Shown: one piece after another, positions 1 to 8,426 of the stretch
How positions within the stretch are numbered: the stretch's first letter is position 1
Layout of the letters: the number at the start of each line of letters is the position of its first letter
From: JAENVT01 sp031430695
Lineage (GTDB): Bacteria > Actinomycetota > Acidimicrobiia > Acidimicrobiales > Ilumatobacteraceae
DNA: 37,842 nt
NCBI GenBank assembly: GCA_031430695.1
Contig: JANPBZ010000047.1
Coordinates: 1-37,842, forward strand
Reading direction: 5' to 3'
The notes under the pieces: generated by a model
What the model was told of the DNA's origin: nothing
Database searches by the model: none
Seen by the model: the letters and a program-made list of their open reading frames with translations, nothing else
Position numbers and translations under genes: made by a program

Positions 1-385
1 GGCATTCGGCGTCCTGTCGCTGAAAGAGGTCTACGACTCGCTGAGCGACGCCGAGATGAAGGATCGTCAGGAGTTTGCGTTCGAAGCCGCCATTCGCATG
101 CGCGATCGCTTCATGCAGCAAGAAGTGTGGGAGCGCATGGAGGTGAAGGTCCGCGACGTCGTGCCGCTGGTGTTGGAGGACCCGACGCGCAAGGTCTTCC
201 AGTCGATGCTGTTCAGCAAGATCGTTCCGAACTGCAAGAAGCTCGGCCTGCTCGACCGCAACGACAAGTGGCTGCGGCGTCGTTTCGAAGACATGGGCGT
301 CATCCAGTTCGAGGATTGGGAAGACACCGGCGAGGAATACCTCAAGTTCGAACTCGGCATCGACGCTCCCGCAGCCGTCGCCTAA
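1..385 (+). CDS. Ferritin-like (diiron) protein, C-terminal part
   Basis: The reading frame is already open at base 2 (A-F-G-V-L-S-L...), so this is the 3' part of a gene that begins upstream of the window. The visible 127 residues are helical and charged (RQEFAFEAAIRMRDRF), ending in an Asp/Glu-rich tail. They resemble the last helices of actinobacterial ferritin-like/R2-like diiron proteins, in which an E-x-R-H iron-ligand motif sits just before an AFGVLSL-like segment. That motif would lie immediately outside the window, so the family call is recollection of a pattern and not a seen active site. The gene converges on the Rieske gene, with a hairpin between them. Confidence 0.5.
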   Translation, partial: AFGVLSLKEVYDSLSDAEMKDRQEFAFEAAIRMRDRFMQQEVWERMEVKVRDVVPLVLEDPTRKVFQSMLFSKIVPNCKKLGLLDRNDKWLRRRFEDMGVIQFEDWEDTGEEYLKFELGIDAPAAVA

Positions 386-421
386 TCCCTCCGAGTGTTT
401 CCAGCCCGCAGCGGGCCATTG

Positions 422-459
422 GAGTGTCTGCGGCCCACCCGTGGTGGCCGCAAACACTC
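422..459. terminator. Bidirectional hairpin terminator between convergent genes
   Basis: The arms GAGTGTCTGCGGCC (422-435) and GGCCGCAAACACTC (446-459) form a 14-bp stem with one C/A mismatch, which becomes a G-U pair in the minus-strand transcript. The loop is 10 nt. It lies between the plus-strand ferritin-like gene and the end of the minus-strand Rieske gene. There is no clear U-tract, as is common in high-GC actinobacteria. A smaller GCCC/GGGC hairpin lies just upstream near 399-412. Confidence 0.6.
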
Positions 460-461
460 GG

Positions 462-1457
462 TCAGGGCTTGATGAAGTCGGCGAGTTGGCGGCGCCATTC
501 GACGCTGCACTTGTCGGCTTGCACGCTGACCAGCGTGGTCTGATCCAGGGGCAGCACACCATCGAGTTGTTCGAGCATTCGCTTGTCTTCTGCGCCGATG
601 GCGAGGTCGAAGCGGATGATCTCCTCGGCTGACACCGAGAAGTCGTCGTTGCGCCACACCACGAACGTGAAGTACGAGGTGACGTCGTCGATCGGTGTCG
701 ACAGCAACAACAGGATGTGTTCGAGCCCGGAGTCGTAACGGATGGTGCTGCGCACGACGAAGGGCAGGCTGAAGCCGGATGACATCTGGCGATGCACGAC
801 CTGTTCGGTCTGGCCGCTGACGAGCGTGCCAGTCGTGTTGTTGGCCAACACCTCGTAGCGATAGCCGTAGTACCCATCATCGAGCGGCTGCAGTTCGAAC
901 CTCGGCACCAGCGTGTCTTGGGCTCGCCCGAAAGTGCCGACGTGAACGAAGGGGAAGTGGGTGATGTCGAGGAAGTTGTCGACCATCCGCGTCGCCGATG
1001 ATTGCCATACCACGACCGGCGTGTTGATGCGGCGGAACGCTGGGTCGCTCTCCTGGGCGATGCAGGGGATCGGCGCCGACGGTGTACCCAGGCACACCCA
1101 CACGAGCCCGTGCCGCTCCTCGCATTCGTACGGCGCCAGGTGGGAGCGCGGTGGGGGAGGCACACCCTCGCTGGCCGACGGCACACGCACGCAACGGCCT
1201 TCGTCGCCGAACGTCCATCCGTGATACGCGCAGGTGAGGCAGCCGTCCTCGACGGTTCCAATCGACAGCGGTGCCTCGCGGTGCGGACAGCGATCGGGCG
1301 CGGCCAAAACCGCGCCTGACGGTGTGCGCCACAACACCACCTTGCGGTTGAGCAGGGTGATCGCGGCGGGTGCGGCTGCTACTTCGACCGACCGGGCGAC
1401 CGGGTGCCACGAGTTGACCACCGCGGTGCTGGAGCAGAGGATGTCCGTCACGACCAC
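462..1457 (-). CDS. Rieske non-haem iron oxygenase (VanA-like)
   Basis: This 331-residue protein has a Rieske [2Fe-2S] domain with C57-P-H59 and C76-A-Y-H79. A catalytic domain follows with N161-x2-D164-x2-H167-x4-H172, the mononuclear iron site of ring-hydroxylating and O-/N-demethylating oxygenases. Length and layout resemble vanillate-demethylase-type oxygenase subunits. The family takes electrons from a separate reductase, and none is encoded nearby. The start is GTG at 1457; a GTG at 1451, 8 nt after AAGG, is equally possible. It lies 33 bp downstream of the amidohydrolase on the same strand, so the two probably share the operator-controlled promoter near 2900. The substrate is unknown; a cyclic or N-methylated product of the amidohydrolase is an inference. 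Confidence 0.88.
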   Translation of the reverse strand: MVVTDILCSSTAVVNSWHPVARSVEVAAAPAAITLLNRKVVLWRTPSGAVLAAPDRCPHREAPLSIGTVEDGCLTCAYHGWTFGDEGRCVRVPSASEGVPPPPRSHLAPYECEERHGLVWVCLGTPSAPIPCIAQESDPAFRRINTPVVVWQSSATRMVDNFLDITHFPFVHVGTFGRAQDTLVPRFELQPLDDGYYGYRYEVLANNTTGTLVSGQTEQVVHRQMSSGFSLPFVVRSTIRYDSGLEHILLLLSTPIDDVTSYFTFVVWRNDDFSVSAEEIIRFDLAIGAEDKRMLEQLDGVLPLDQTTLVSVQADKCSVEWRRQLADFIKP

Positions 1458-1490
1458 GACCTTACCGACCCGCTGCAGACGTCGAACATG

Positions 1491-2870
1491 TCAGCGAGCA
1501 TCGACATGTGGCCACACGTGAGGGATGGTGATGCCGGCGCGATCGAGCAACGACCGTTGCTGCTCGCGCGCCTCGCGTCGCAGAGCCGGAGCGTCGACGG
1601 TGACGCAGCGACCATCGCGGATCACCGGCCGACCGGCGACGAACACATCGCGCACTGTCCGGCCGTCAGTGCCCCAGATCAACTGCAGCCCGACGTCACC
1701 TCGTGGCGACCAGCCCCAGTCGGTTGCTCGGTGCACGACGATGTCGGCCTGCTTGCCAACTTCGATGGAGCCGATTCGATCTGCCATACCGATCGCTTCG
1801 GCACCGCCAATCGTCGCCATCTCGAAGGCCTGATGTGCGCCGAACCGCTCGGGCTCGAGGCGCGCGTCGCGTGCGATTCCTGCAGCGAGCGCCGCGGCGC
1901 GCAAGATGTCGGCGACGTCGCCGGCGTTGGCAGCATCGCAACCTAGGGCGACACGGCCACCGCGCTCGACGATCTCGGCATGTCGACCCACTCGGGTGAC
2001 ACCCTGCCCGAGTCGCAGGTATGCCCATGGGCAGTAGGCGATCGCCGTACGGCTCGACAGGATCAAGTCGATCTCTTCGTTGTCGAGCCACACCCCATGG
2101 GCGAGTAACAGGTTTGGCCCGAGTACGCCGAGGTGCTGCAGGTGGGTCACGGGGCGACGGCCGGTACGCGCCAGATATTTCTCCGGATCCGATGACGTTG
2201 GCGACATGTGCAGGGTCATGCCGGTACCCAATGATCGAGCGAGGTCGGCGGCGCCGCTCAGCAGGTCGTCGCTGGCCAGATCGTGGCCGACGAGCGTGAC
2301 CCAACCTTCGACGAGTCCACCCTGCGGGAAGGCCTCGACGACGGCCCGTTGCCGTTCGAGTACTTCGGCGACCGTGCCGATGAATGGCCCCTCCTCGATG
2401 TCCCATCCCCACGTTCCGACCGTGCCGCGAATGCCGACCGATTGCATTGCCGCGGCGACCCGGTGCGGGTGCGCCACCGTGCCCGCCTCGATCACGGTGG
2501 TGACACCGTTCTGGGCGCATTCGATGGCGCACAGGCTGGCCGCGAGTTCGTCGTCGTCGGCCGTGTGTTCGGCGTGGATCGGCACCGCCCACTCGGAGAT
2601 CGAGGCCCCGGGCGCAAGAAGATCGGGGATACAACTACGCACCAAGGGATCGCCGGTGAGGTGTTGATGGGCGTTGATCATTCCCGGTGTGACGACACAA
2701 TCCGTTGCCTCGATCACAGTGGCGTCGGGATGCGCGGCGCGCAGCCGGTCAGTCGAACCGACCGCTGAGATGAGCCCGTCGTCGATGACAACCGAACCGC
2801 CGAGCAGCACCTCGCGAGTCCCGTTCATGGTCACCACGTCGCCGCCGGCGATGATCGTCGTGCTAGCCAT
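1491..2870 (-). CDS. Amidohydrolase (AtzA/TrzN/cytosine-deaminase-like)
   Basis: This 459-residue metal-dependent hydrolase belongs to the subfamily that deaminates or dechlorinates N-heterocycles (triazines, guanine, S-adenosylhomocysteine). Visible metal or catalytic positions are H68-Q-H70 in NAHQHL, H221 in LHMSP, E230, H258 in LAHGV and D312 in GCDAAN. The usual H-C-P-x-S-N signature is instead Y279-C-P-W-A-Y, which argues for an unusual substrate. It is the first gene of a two-gene unit with the Rieske oxygenase and is divergent from a VOC gene. The 65-bp spacer between them contains a FadR-like operator. The ATG at 2870 is the only start consistent with the N-terminal beta-sandwich. 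A specific substrate cannot be named from sequence alone. Confidence 0.85.
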   Translation of the reverse strand: MASTTIIAGGDVVTMNGTREVLLGGSVVIDDGLISAVGSTDRLRAAHPDATVIEATDCVVTPGMINAHQHLTGDPLVRSCIPDLLAPGASISEWAVPIHAEHTADDDELAASLCAIECAQNGVTTVIEAGTVAHPHRVAAAMQSVGIRGTVGTWGWDIEEGPFIGTVAEVLERQRAVVEAFPQGGLVEGWVTLVGHDLASDDLLSGAADLARSLGTGMTLHMSPTSSDPEKYLARTGRRPVTHLQHLGVLGPNLLLAHGVWLDNEEIDLILSSRTAIAYCPWAYLRLGQGVTRVGRHAEIVERGGRVALGCDAANAGDVADILRAAALAAGIARDARLEPERFGAHQAFEMATIGGAEAIGMADRIGSIEVGKQADIVVHRATDWGWSPRGDVGLQLIWGTDGRTVRDVFVAGRPVIRDGRCVTVDAPALRREAREQQRSLLDRAGITIPHVWPHVDAR

Positions 2871-2896
2871 GGATGTTGTCGGACGGGCGAGATCTT

Positions 2897-2915
2897 GGAC
2901 TGATGGTCAGACCGT
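2897..2915 (+). promoter_or_regulatory. FadR-like operator, site A
   Basis: GGACTGATGGTCAGACCGT contains the palindrome ATGGTC-A-GACCGT, one mismatch from perfect. The same 17-19 bp string recurs near 8320 and, inverted, near 8435. It sits midway between the divergent amidohydrolase and VOC starts and can control both. E. coli FadR, of the same regulator subfamily, recognises a TGGTCnGACC-type core; assignment to the GntR protein of this window is inference. Confidence 0.75.
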
Positions 2916-2923
2916 AGTGCACC

Positions 2924-2929
2924 TAGGCT
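2924..2929 (+). promoter_or_regulatory. -10 box TAGGCT, leaderless VOC gene
   Basis: TAGGCT fits TANNNT and ends 6 nt before the ATG at 2936. The transcript would therefore start at or next to the start codon. The operator at 2897-2915 covers the expected -35 and spacer. Confidence 0.5.
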
Positions 2930-2935
2930 GAGGCG

Positions 2936-3394
2936 ATGGATCGCAGCGTGGTGCCACCGTCGCTGCTCACACATATCGCCCTGCCCGTGCGCGATCTCGA
3001 CGCAACGTTGGCGTTCTACGAGAGGTACACGACGTTGGTCAACATCCACGAACGTGTCGATCCTGAATCGGGCATGCGCTCGGTGTGGCTGGCGAACCAA
3101 CAAGATGTCACCGATGCCGCGGCACGGTTCGTGATCGTGCTGATCTGCGGCAAGTTGCCGACGGCGGTCACCGGCGACATCAAGGAGGAGTACGGCTTCC
3201 TACGTTCGATCAGTCACCTCGGCATCTCGCTGCAGAGTCGTGATCAGGTCGACCACATCGCGACGATGGCCAAGGCCGAGGGATGCCTGTTGCTGGGCCC
3301 GATGTACCGCAACGAGGTGGTCGGCTACATCTGCATCGTCACCGATCCCGACGGCAACAACATCGAGTTCTCGGTCGAGCAGGTGCTCGGCTAG
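2936..3394 (+). CDS. VOC (glyoxalase/dioxygenase superfamily) protein
   Basis: This 152-residue protein has two beta-alpha-beta-beta-beta modules. It shows the expected metal ligands: His in THIALP, His in SHLGISL and Glu in the C-terminal NNIEFS. Ends with T-D-P-D-G-N-N-I-E-F, typical of lactoylglutathione-lyase-like and extradiol-like VOC proteins. It is clearly paralogous to the protein at 8951-9430 (shared THIALP, AEGCL, GYIC, TDPDGN and IEFS blocks), and both start behind the same operator. It converges on the ABC permease gene 15 bp away. Family membership is firm. Reaction (isomerase, lyase or ring-cleaving dioxygenase) is not determined. Confidence 0.85.
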   Translation: MDRSVVPPSLLTHIALPVRDLDATLAFYERYTTLVNIHERVDPESGMRSVWLANQQDVTDAAARFVIVLICGKLPTAVTGDIKEEYGFLRSISHLGISLQSRDQVDHIATMAKAEGCLLLGPMYRNEVVGYICIVTDPDGNNIEFSVEQVLG

Positions 3395-3409
3395 ATCGCC
3401 AGGGCACAA

Positions 3410-4348
3410 CTATTTCAAGCCGCGGATGAACGGTCGGGCGAGTGCGCCGGGTTGGCGGACACTCTTGGCGAACACCGCCATCGCCACGACGGTGACGACG
3501 TTGGGAGCGATCGCCAGGAACGACGAGTCGATCGACTGATAGCCGAGTGATGGGATCGTCAGCACGAACGAGCCCACAAGGCCGAAGGTCACGCAGCCGG
3601 CGACCGTGCCCTTCAGCGTCCAGCCGCCGAAGATGACAGCGGCGATGGCGATGTAGCCCCGACCACCGATCAGCGAGTCTTCGAATCGTCCGGACCGGGC
3701 GAACAGGAAGTAGCCGCCGCCGATACCGGCCAGCAGCCCGGTGAGGTAGATGGCTTGCCGACGTAGCTTGTTGACATCCAAACCCGAAACATCGGCGGCG
3801 TTCGGATCCTCTCCGATTGCCCGAATCTCGAGACCCCATCGAGTGCGATAGACGAGCCACCAGATGAACGGCACCAGTGGGTAGACGAGGTACAGGACCC
3901 AAGGCTGGTCGAACAGGGCGGGACCGATCAGTGGAATCTCTGACAGCAACGGGATCTCGAGGCGAGCGACGACGTCGGACTTCGGGTCGATCGAGCTGGT
4001 GAGGTAGCCGACGACGCCGAGAATCAGCACGTTGAGCACCAGGCCGACGACGAACTGGTCAGCGGGCAGACGGTGGCTCATGTTGGCCTGGATGGCCGCG
4101 ACGACGCAGCCGGCGACGGCAGCGAACAGCAAGCCGATCCACACCGACTCAGTGAGGTGAACTCCGATGGCCGCCGAGAAGGCACCGCCCAGCATCATCG
4201 CTTCGAGGGAGATGTTGATGGTGCCGGCCTTCTCGGCAACCAGCTCTCCGGACGCAGCGAACAGCAACACGACGGCGGCGATGACGGCGTTGCGGTAGGC
4301 GCTCTCGTTGGTAGCGATGTCGCCGAGCGCCGAGAAGAAGTTGCCCAC
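3410..4348 (-). CDS. BMP-type ABC transporter permease 2 (NupQ/YufQ-like)
   Basis: This 312-residue polytopic membrane protein belongs to the branched-chain/ribose-type permease family. It has a conserved E-x-G-x-I-N-I-x-x-E motif (EKAGTINISLEAMML) near residue 40, about eight hydrophobic segments and a GLDVNKLRRQA-like cytoplasmic loop. It starts with GTG at 4348, 3 bp after the stop of the first permease. It is the last gene of a four-gene importer operon (binding lipoprotein, ATPase, permease 1, permease 2). Systems with a BMP-family binding protein usually import nucleosides or related compounds; the substrate here is unproven. Confidence 0.88.
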   Translation of the reverse strand: MGNFFSALGDIATNESAYRNAVIAAVVLLFAASGELVAEKAGTINISLEAMMLGGAFSAAIGVHLTESVWIGLLFAAVAGCVVAAIQANMSHRLPADQFVVGLVLNVLILGVVGYLTSSIDPKSDVVARLEIPLLSEIPLIGPALFDQPWVLYLVYPLVPFIWWLVYRTRWGLEIRAIGEDPNAADVSGLDVNKLRRQAIYLTGLLAGIGGGYFLFARSGRFEDSLIGGRGYIAIAAVIFGGWTLKGTVAGCVTFGLVGSFVLTIPSLGYQSIDSSFLAIAPNVVTVVAMAVFAKSVRQPGALARPFIRGLK

Positions 4349-4351
4349 GGT

Positions 4352-5515
4352 TCAGACCCTCGCGCTCGTGCTCGACAGCGCTCGACGACGGGCGCGCACG
4401 TACAGGATCGCCGGCGGCAACAACATGGCCAGCACCAGAAGCCCCTGCACGACATCGGCGATGCGACCGCTGACGCCGGTGGCGCGCAGGAAGCCCGAGC
4501 CTGTTCGCATGCATCCGAACAGGAACGCGACGAAGATCGCGATGATCACGCGCTCGCGCGCGACGAGTGCGGCGAGCAATCCAGCGAAGCCGATCCCTGC
4601 GCCGAAGTTGGCGACCAGTTGGTAGTTGCCGAAGTCGCCACCCGCCAACATCACCCCGCCGGCCAGGCCGGCGAAACTCCCGGAAACCAGCATGGCTCCG
4701 ATGCCGTACCGTCGCTCGGCGACGCCCGAACGCTGGGCGGTTCTGGCATTGCGGCCGAGCATACGCAGACGGAATCCGACGACTGAGCGGTCCAGCACGA
4801 CCCACACGACAATGGTGAGCCCAATCGCCAGCAGCATGCTGAGCGGGAACTCGTTGCCGAACCAGGTCACCCTGGGGATGCGAGTGTCGGGAGCCAGCGT
4901 TTCGCTGACCTGGTTGCGATTGGAGCGCCCGGCCGCTGGCGCCAGAAGCAACCATGAATTGCGCAGACCCCAGCCCATCAGATTGGCCGCGACGGTGCCC
5001 ATCAGCAACGTGCTGAGCACCTCGGGCACGTTGCGGTAGTAGCGCAATGCCCCGGCGATGCCGGCCCAGATCGCACCGCCGATGATGCCGAACACCATGG
5101 CGACGAAGAGCACGAACGGCCCCGGGCCACCGAGGCGCACCGCAACGTAGGCGGAGAAGCACGAGCCGATCACCAGTTGACCTTCCTGTCCGATGTTGAC
5201 CAGCCCGGCACGGCCGTTGACGATCGTGCCGAGAGCGACAAGCAGAATTGGCGTCGAGACCCCGAGCGTCAGTCCCCAACGGCCAGGCTTGCGAATGCTG
5301 CCGTCGAGCATGGCGGTGTACACGTTGGTCCATGAGCCGCCGGTGGCAGCGACGCAGATGGCGGCGAGAGCGAGAGCGACGAACAAGCAGATCGCATACA
5401 GCGCGACAACCTCACCGGTGACGCCGAACTTCGACCGCTGCAACGCGGCGGCGGCGACCTCGTGTTCCGCAGCATCAGTGACGATGTTCTCCCCGACGTC
5501 ACTCACTGGCGCCAC
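4352..5515 (-). CDS. BMP-type ABC transporter permease 1 (NupP/YufP-like)
   Basis: This 387-residue inner-membrane permease has a cytoplasmic N-terminus of about 35 residues followed by some ten hydrophobic segments. It carries the family motif NGRAGLVNIGQEGQ (around residue 103) and the loop MLGRNARTAQRSGVAERRYG that contacts the ATPase. It overlaps the ATPase stop by 17 bp when started at GTG 5515; a GTG at 5506 would shorten the overlap to 8 bp. It forms a heterodimeric channel with permease 2. Confidence 0.88.
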   Translation of the reverse strand: MAPVSDVGENIVTDAAEHEVAAAALQRSKFGVTGEVVALYAICLFVALALAAICVAATGGSWTNVYTAMLDGSIRKPGRWGLTLGVSTPILLVALGTIVNGRAGLVNIGQEGQLVIGSCFSAYVAVRLGGPGPFVLFVAMVFGIIGGAIWAGIAGALRYYRNVPEVLSTLLMGTVAANLMGWGLRNSWLLLAPAAGRSNRNQVSETLAPDTRIPRVTWFGNEFPLSMLLAIGLTIVVWVVLDRSVVGFRLRMLGRNARTAQRSGVAERRYGIGAMLVSGSFAGLAGGVMLAGGDFGNYQLVANFGAGIGFAGLLAALVARERVIIAIFVAFLFGCMRTGSGFLRATGVSGRIADVVQGLLVLAMLLPPAILYVRARRRALSSTSARV

Positions 5516-7079
5516 TCATCATCAGACCGAGTACGGCGAGGTCGACATCGTCGCGCCGCACCTCGCCGACGATCCGTCCGTTCGACATCACGACGATGCG
5601 ATCGGCAAGATCGAGGATCTCTTCCAGTTCGGTCGATATCAGTAGTACCGCCACGCCGTCGTCGGCAGCGGCGCGCAGCTGTGACGACATGTACTCGATC
5701 GCCCCGACATCGAGGCCCCGGGTCGGTTGCGCGGCGACAAGCACACGCGGTCCATGGGACAACTCACGAGCCAGGACGACGCGCTGCTGGTTGCCGCCAC
5801 TGAGCGACCACATCGGCGCCCGTGACCCGACGCAGACGATGTCGAACTTGTCGATCAGTGTCGAGGCCTGCTCGTGCATCGCCGCCTGATTCATCAACCC
5901 GCGTCGAGCAACCCTGTTCGGGTCGGCGATGAACATGTTCTCGGCGACGTTGAAGTCGAGGACGCAACCACTGTCGTGACGGTCCTCGGGGATCACAGCT
6001 ATGCCTGCGCTGGCCATGGCGCCGGCGTGGCCGGTAGCGACGCGGTGACCGTCGACGCCGACGTGGCCATCGTCGAGCGCGCACAGGCTCGACAGAACGT
6101 CGCCGAGGGTACGTTGACCGTTGCCCTCGACACCCGCGACGCCGACGATCTCACCGGGGTACACCTCGAGGTTGAAGCGATCGAGCAGGACCCGACCATC
6201 CTGTCCTGATACCGAGGCGTTGGTGATCGCCAAAACTGGCGAGCCGATCGGCACCTTCGAAGTCGTGTTCGGTGCTCTCGTTTCATCGAGTACACCGAAG
6301 GCTGCGTGCTCGCGCCTCAGCACCACCTCGCGACCGACCATCGCCCGGGCGAGCGTGGCTGGGTCACTTCCGGCAGTTGGCCGCGAGTCCACCACCTTGC
6401 CGTCGCGCATGATGGTGATCTCATCACTCGCCGAGATCACCTCGGCGAGCTTGTGGCTGACCAGGGCGACGGCCTTGCCCTCGTCTTCGACCACGTGTCG
6501 CAGTGCCGCGAACAGGAATGTGGACTCGGCGGGCGAGAGCACTGAGGTCGGTTCATCGAACACCAAGATCTCGGGGTCGCGGCGCAGACACTTGATGATC
6601 TCGACGCGCTGGCGCATGCCGGCGGTCAACTCACTGATGCGATCATCGGGATCGATCTCGAGGCCGTACTGCTCGCTGATCTCGCCCACGCGTCGGCGGA
6701 TGCGGTTGGGGTCGAGTCGACCGGAATCACCGAGCGCGACGTTTTCCCACACGGTCAACGGCTCGACCAGGCTGAAGTGCTGGTGGACCATCGCAATCCC
6801 CAGGCGCGCGGCGTCGATCGGGTCGCTGATCTTGACGGGCTCGCCGTGTACTCGAATCTGCCCGGCATCGGGCAGGACCAGGCCGATCAGCATCTTCATC
6901 AGCGTCGACTTACCGGCGCCGTTCTCGCCGAGAATGCCGTGGATTCGGCCCTTGTGCAACGCCAGGTTGACGCTGTCGCAGGCCACGACACGACCGAACG
7001 TCTTGGAGATGTCGATGAACTCCGCGGCGGGCGGGAAGTCAGACTTCCCGCCCGCGCGGTGATCGGCCGCCTGGCTCAC
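5499..7079 (-). CDS. ABC transporter ATPase, two fused domains (NupO/YufO-like)
   Basis: This 526-residue sugar/nucleoside-type double ATPase energises the two permeases. Domain 1 has Walker A G51-ENGAGKS-T59, signature LTAGMRQRVE and Walker B ILVFDEPTSVLSP. Domain 2 has a degenerate P-loop (GVEGNGQRT), signature LSGGNQQRVV and VLVAAQPTRGLD in place of the usual Asp-containing Walker B. This asymmetry is normal for RbsA/NupO-like proteins, where only one site is fully active. GTG at 7079 follows the lipoprotein stop by 9 bp. Codons 9-18 contain a 29-bp perfect palindrome, listed separately. Confidence 0.9.
   Translation of the reverse strand: MSQAADHRAGGKSDFPPAAEFIDISKTFGRVVACDSVNLALHKGRIHGILGENGAGKSTLMKMLIGLVLPDAGQIRVHGEPVKISDPIDAARLGIAMVHQHFSLVEPLTVWENVALGDSGRLDPNRIRRRVGEISEQYGLEIDPDDRISELTAGMRQRVEIIKCLRRDPEILVFDEPTSVLSPAESTFLFAALRHVVEDEGKAVALVSHKLAEVISASDEITIMRDGKVVDSRPTAGSDPATLARAMVGREVVLRREHAAFGVLDETRAPNTTSKVPIGSPVLAITNASVSGQDGRVLLDRFNLEVYPGEIVGVAGVEGNGQRTLGDVLSSLCALDDGHVGVDGHRVATGHAGAMASAGIAVIPEDRHDSGCVLDFNVAENMFIADPNRVARRGLMNQAAMHEQASTLIDKFDIVCVGSRAPMWSLSGGNQQRVVLARELSHGPRVLVAAQPTRGLDVGAIEYMSSQLRAAADDGVAVLLISTELEEILDLADRIVVMSNGRIVGEVRRDDVDLAVLGLMMSGASE
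7027..7055. repeat. 29-bp perfect palindrome at the start of the ATPase gene
   Basis: Arms GCGGGCGGGAAGTC (7027-7040) and GACTTCCCGCCCGC (7042-7055) surround a single A. In the operon mRNA this makes a very stable hairpin 33 nt after the lipoprotein stop, inside the first codons of the ATPase. A role in protecting or terminating the binding-protein mRNA, so that it outnumbers the ATPase, is inference from other binding-protein-dependent importers. Confidence 0.7.
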
Positions 7080-7088
7080 TGGCTGTGG

Positions 7089-8291
7089 TCAGCCCTCTGC
7101 AAACGCTACGCCGGCGATCTGGCCGAACTCGTCGGCGAGGTCACCCGACGCGATCTGGGCATAGACGGCGTCCATCGCGTCTTGCTGTTCCGGTGTGGCG
7201 TCGCAGATCTCGGCGCCGGGCTCGGGATCGACGCCGACCTTGAACTGCTTGATGTCGCCTTCCACGAAGGTGCCGGCAATGATCTCGCTCATCACTGCTT
7301 TCACGTAGTCGCCACCATCGAACTTCACGGCGATGTCGTAGTCGAGTTCTTCGCTGTCGTCGCACACCGTCGAGGATCCGGCGCTCATCGTGATCAATCC
7401 GGCCGCGTTGGCAGCCTGCACGACCGGTCGGTGAGCACCACCGAGATAGGGATAGACGGCATCGGCGCCATTGTCGATGGCCGTTTGCAGTGCAGCGGTT
7501 GCGTTGGCGGTGTTGTCGAAGTCGAACGGGAAGTCGCCGGTGGGCACGTAGGTCTGCGTGAAGGTCGGATCGACGGCTTGCAAGCCGAGTTCGAACGACA
7601 TGTAGGCCTGCTTCTCGAAGCCGAGATCGCAGCAGCCGATGAACACGACCGAGTCGCCGCCCTTCTCCTGCAACTTCAAGCCGGTTGCGTAGCCGGCCGC
7701 ATAGCCGATCTCGCCACCGTCGTCGGTGCTCTGTGACAATCCCGGATTGGGCGGGAAGCCGGCGCCGCAGTTGCAGTACCAGAACACGTCGGGGTACCGG
7801 CTGATCAGGTCGGGCAACGGCTCGGCGATCTCAGAAGCCCCGACGATGATGACGTCGACACCCTGCTGGGCGAGGTCACCGATCGCAGTGGCCGCGTCGG
7901 CGGCTTGGATGTTGTCGACGACGATCGGGTCTTCGAAGCCGTTCTCGCTCGAGAGCGTCTTGGCGGCATCGACAACAGCTTGGTAGTAGGCACCGTCGTC
8001 GGCGGGCCCCGCTGCAGCGATGCCGAACACGACCTTGCCGTCGCCGTTGGCGTCGAGCGGGTTGGCTTCTGCTGCCGAGGTTTCCGGCGCATCGGTGGCT
8101 GCTGGCTCGGTCGCTGCGGGCTCCGTCGAGGCAGGTTCGGTTGCCACGGGTTCGGTTGCCACGGGTTCGGATGCCGCAGTGGTCGCGTCGCTGGCGTTGT
8201 CGTCGTCGCCGCACGCCGCGGCGATGATCGATGTCACAGCCAACAGCACCAGAACTCGGCTCGTGCGGTGACCTGGCTTGTTGCTCTTCAC
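7089..8291 (-). CDS. BMP-family substrate-binding lipoprotein
   Basis: This 400-residue lipoprotein starts at GTG 8291, preceded by GGGGAG at 8 nt. The frame stays open upstream to 8408, but that extension runs through the operator at 8320-8332 and would bury the signal peptide, so I reject it. The signal peptide is KSNKPGHRTSRVLVLLAVTS with lipobox IIAAA-C. A Thr/Glu/Pro/Ala-rich tether (repeats of A-T-E-P-V/A) follows, then the BMP/PnrA fold (VVFGIAAAGPADDGAYYQAV, VIIVGASEIAEPLPDL, GADAVYPYLGGAH). PnrA-like proteins bind purine nucleosides, but other members bind different ligands. It heads the importer operon, with a regulon operator 29 bp before the start codon. Confidence 0.88.
   Translation of the reverse strand: MKSNKPGHRTSRVLVLLAVTSIIAAACGDDDNASDATTAASEPVATEPVATEPASTEPAATEPAATDAPETSAAEANPLDANGDGKVVFGIAAAGPADDGAYYQAVVDAAKTLSSENGFEDPIVVDNIQAADAATAIGDLAQQGVDVIIVGASEIAEPLPDLISRYPDVFWYCNCGAGFPPNPGLSQSTDDGGEIGYAAGYATGLKLQEKGGDSVVFIGCCDLGFEKQAYMSFELGLQAVDPTFTQTYVPTGDFPFDFDNTANATAALQTAIDNGADAVYPYLGGAHRPVVQAANAAGLITMSAGSSTVCDDSEELDYDIAVKFDGGDYVKAVMSEIIAGTFVEGDIKQFKVGVDPEPGAEICDATPEQQDAMDAVYAQIASGDLADEFGQIAGVAFAEG
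8136..8170 (-). repeat. 15-bp tandem repeat in the lipoprotein linker
   Basis: The unit TTCGGTTGCCACGGG (plus strand) occurs twice exactly and starts a third time. It lies within degenerate 15-bp repeats that encode the A-T-E-P-V pentapeptides of the tether. Such a linker repeat can vary in length by slippage without breaking frame. Confidence 0.7.
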
Positions 8292-8313
8292 GTCGATTCT
8301 CCCCTTTGTCCGC

Positions 8314-8332
8314 GGACTGATGGTCAGACCAT
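8314..8332 (-). promoter_or_regulatory. FadR-like operator, site B (perfect palindrome)
   Basis: GGACTGATGGTCAGACCAT contains ATGGTC-A-GACCAT (8320-8332), a perfect 13-bp palindrome. It lies between the importer operon start codon (8291) and a possible minus-strand -10 TATGGT (8352-8347), so a bound repressor would block transcription just downstream of the start point. Confidence 0.78.
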
Positions 8333-8426
8333 TCCGTTGCGGACGAACCATAGTCTCGCTGTGTAAAGGGCCGCGACACGGAGTGTTGATGCTGTGGGAA
8401 CTCGACACGTCTCCGATGGCGATTCG

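Noticed and set aside
8292..8408. N-terminal extension of the binding lipoprotein
   Set aside because: It would bury the signal peptide and translate through operator B; GTG 8291 has a good ribosome site.
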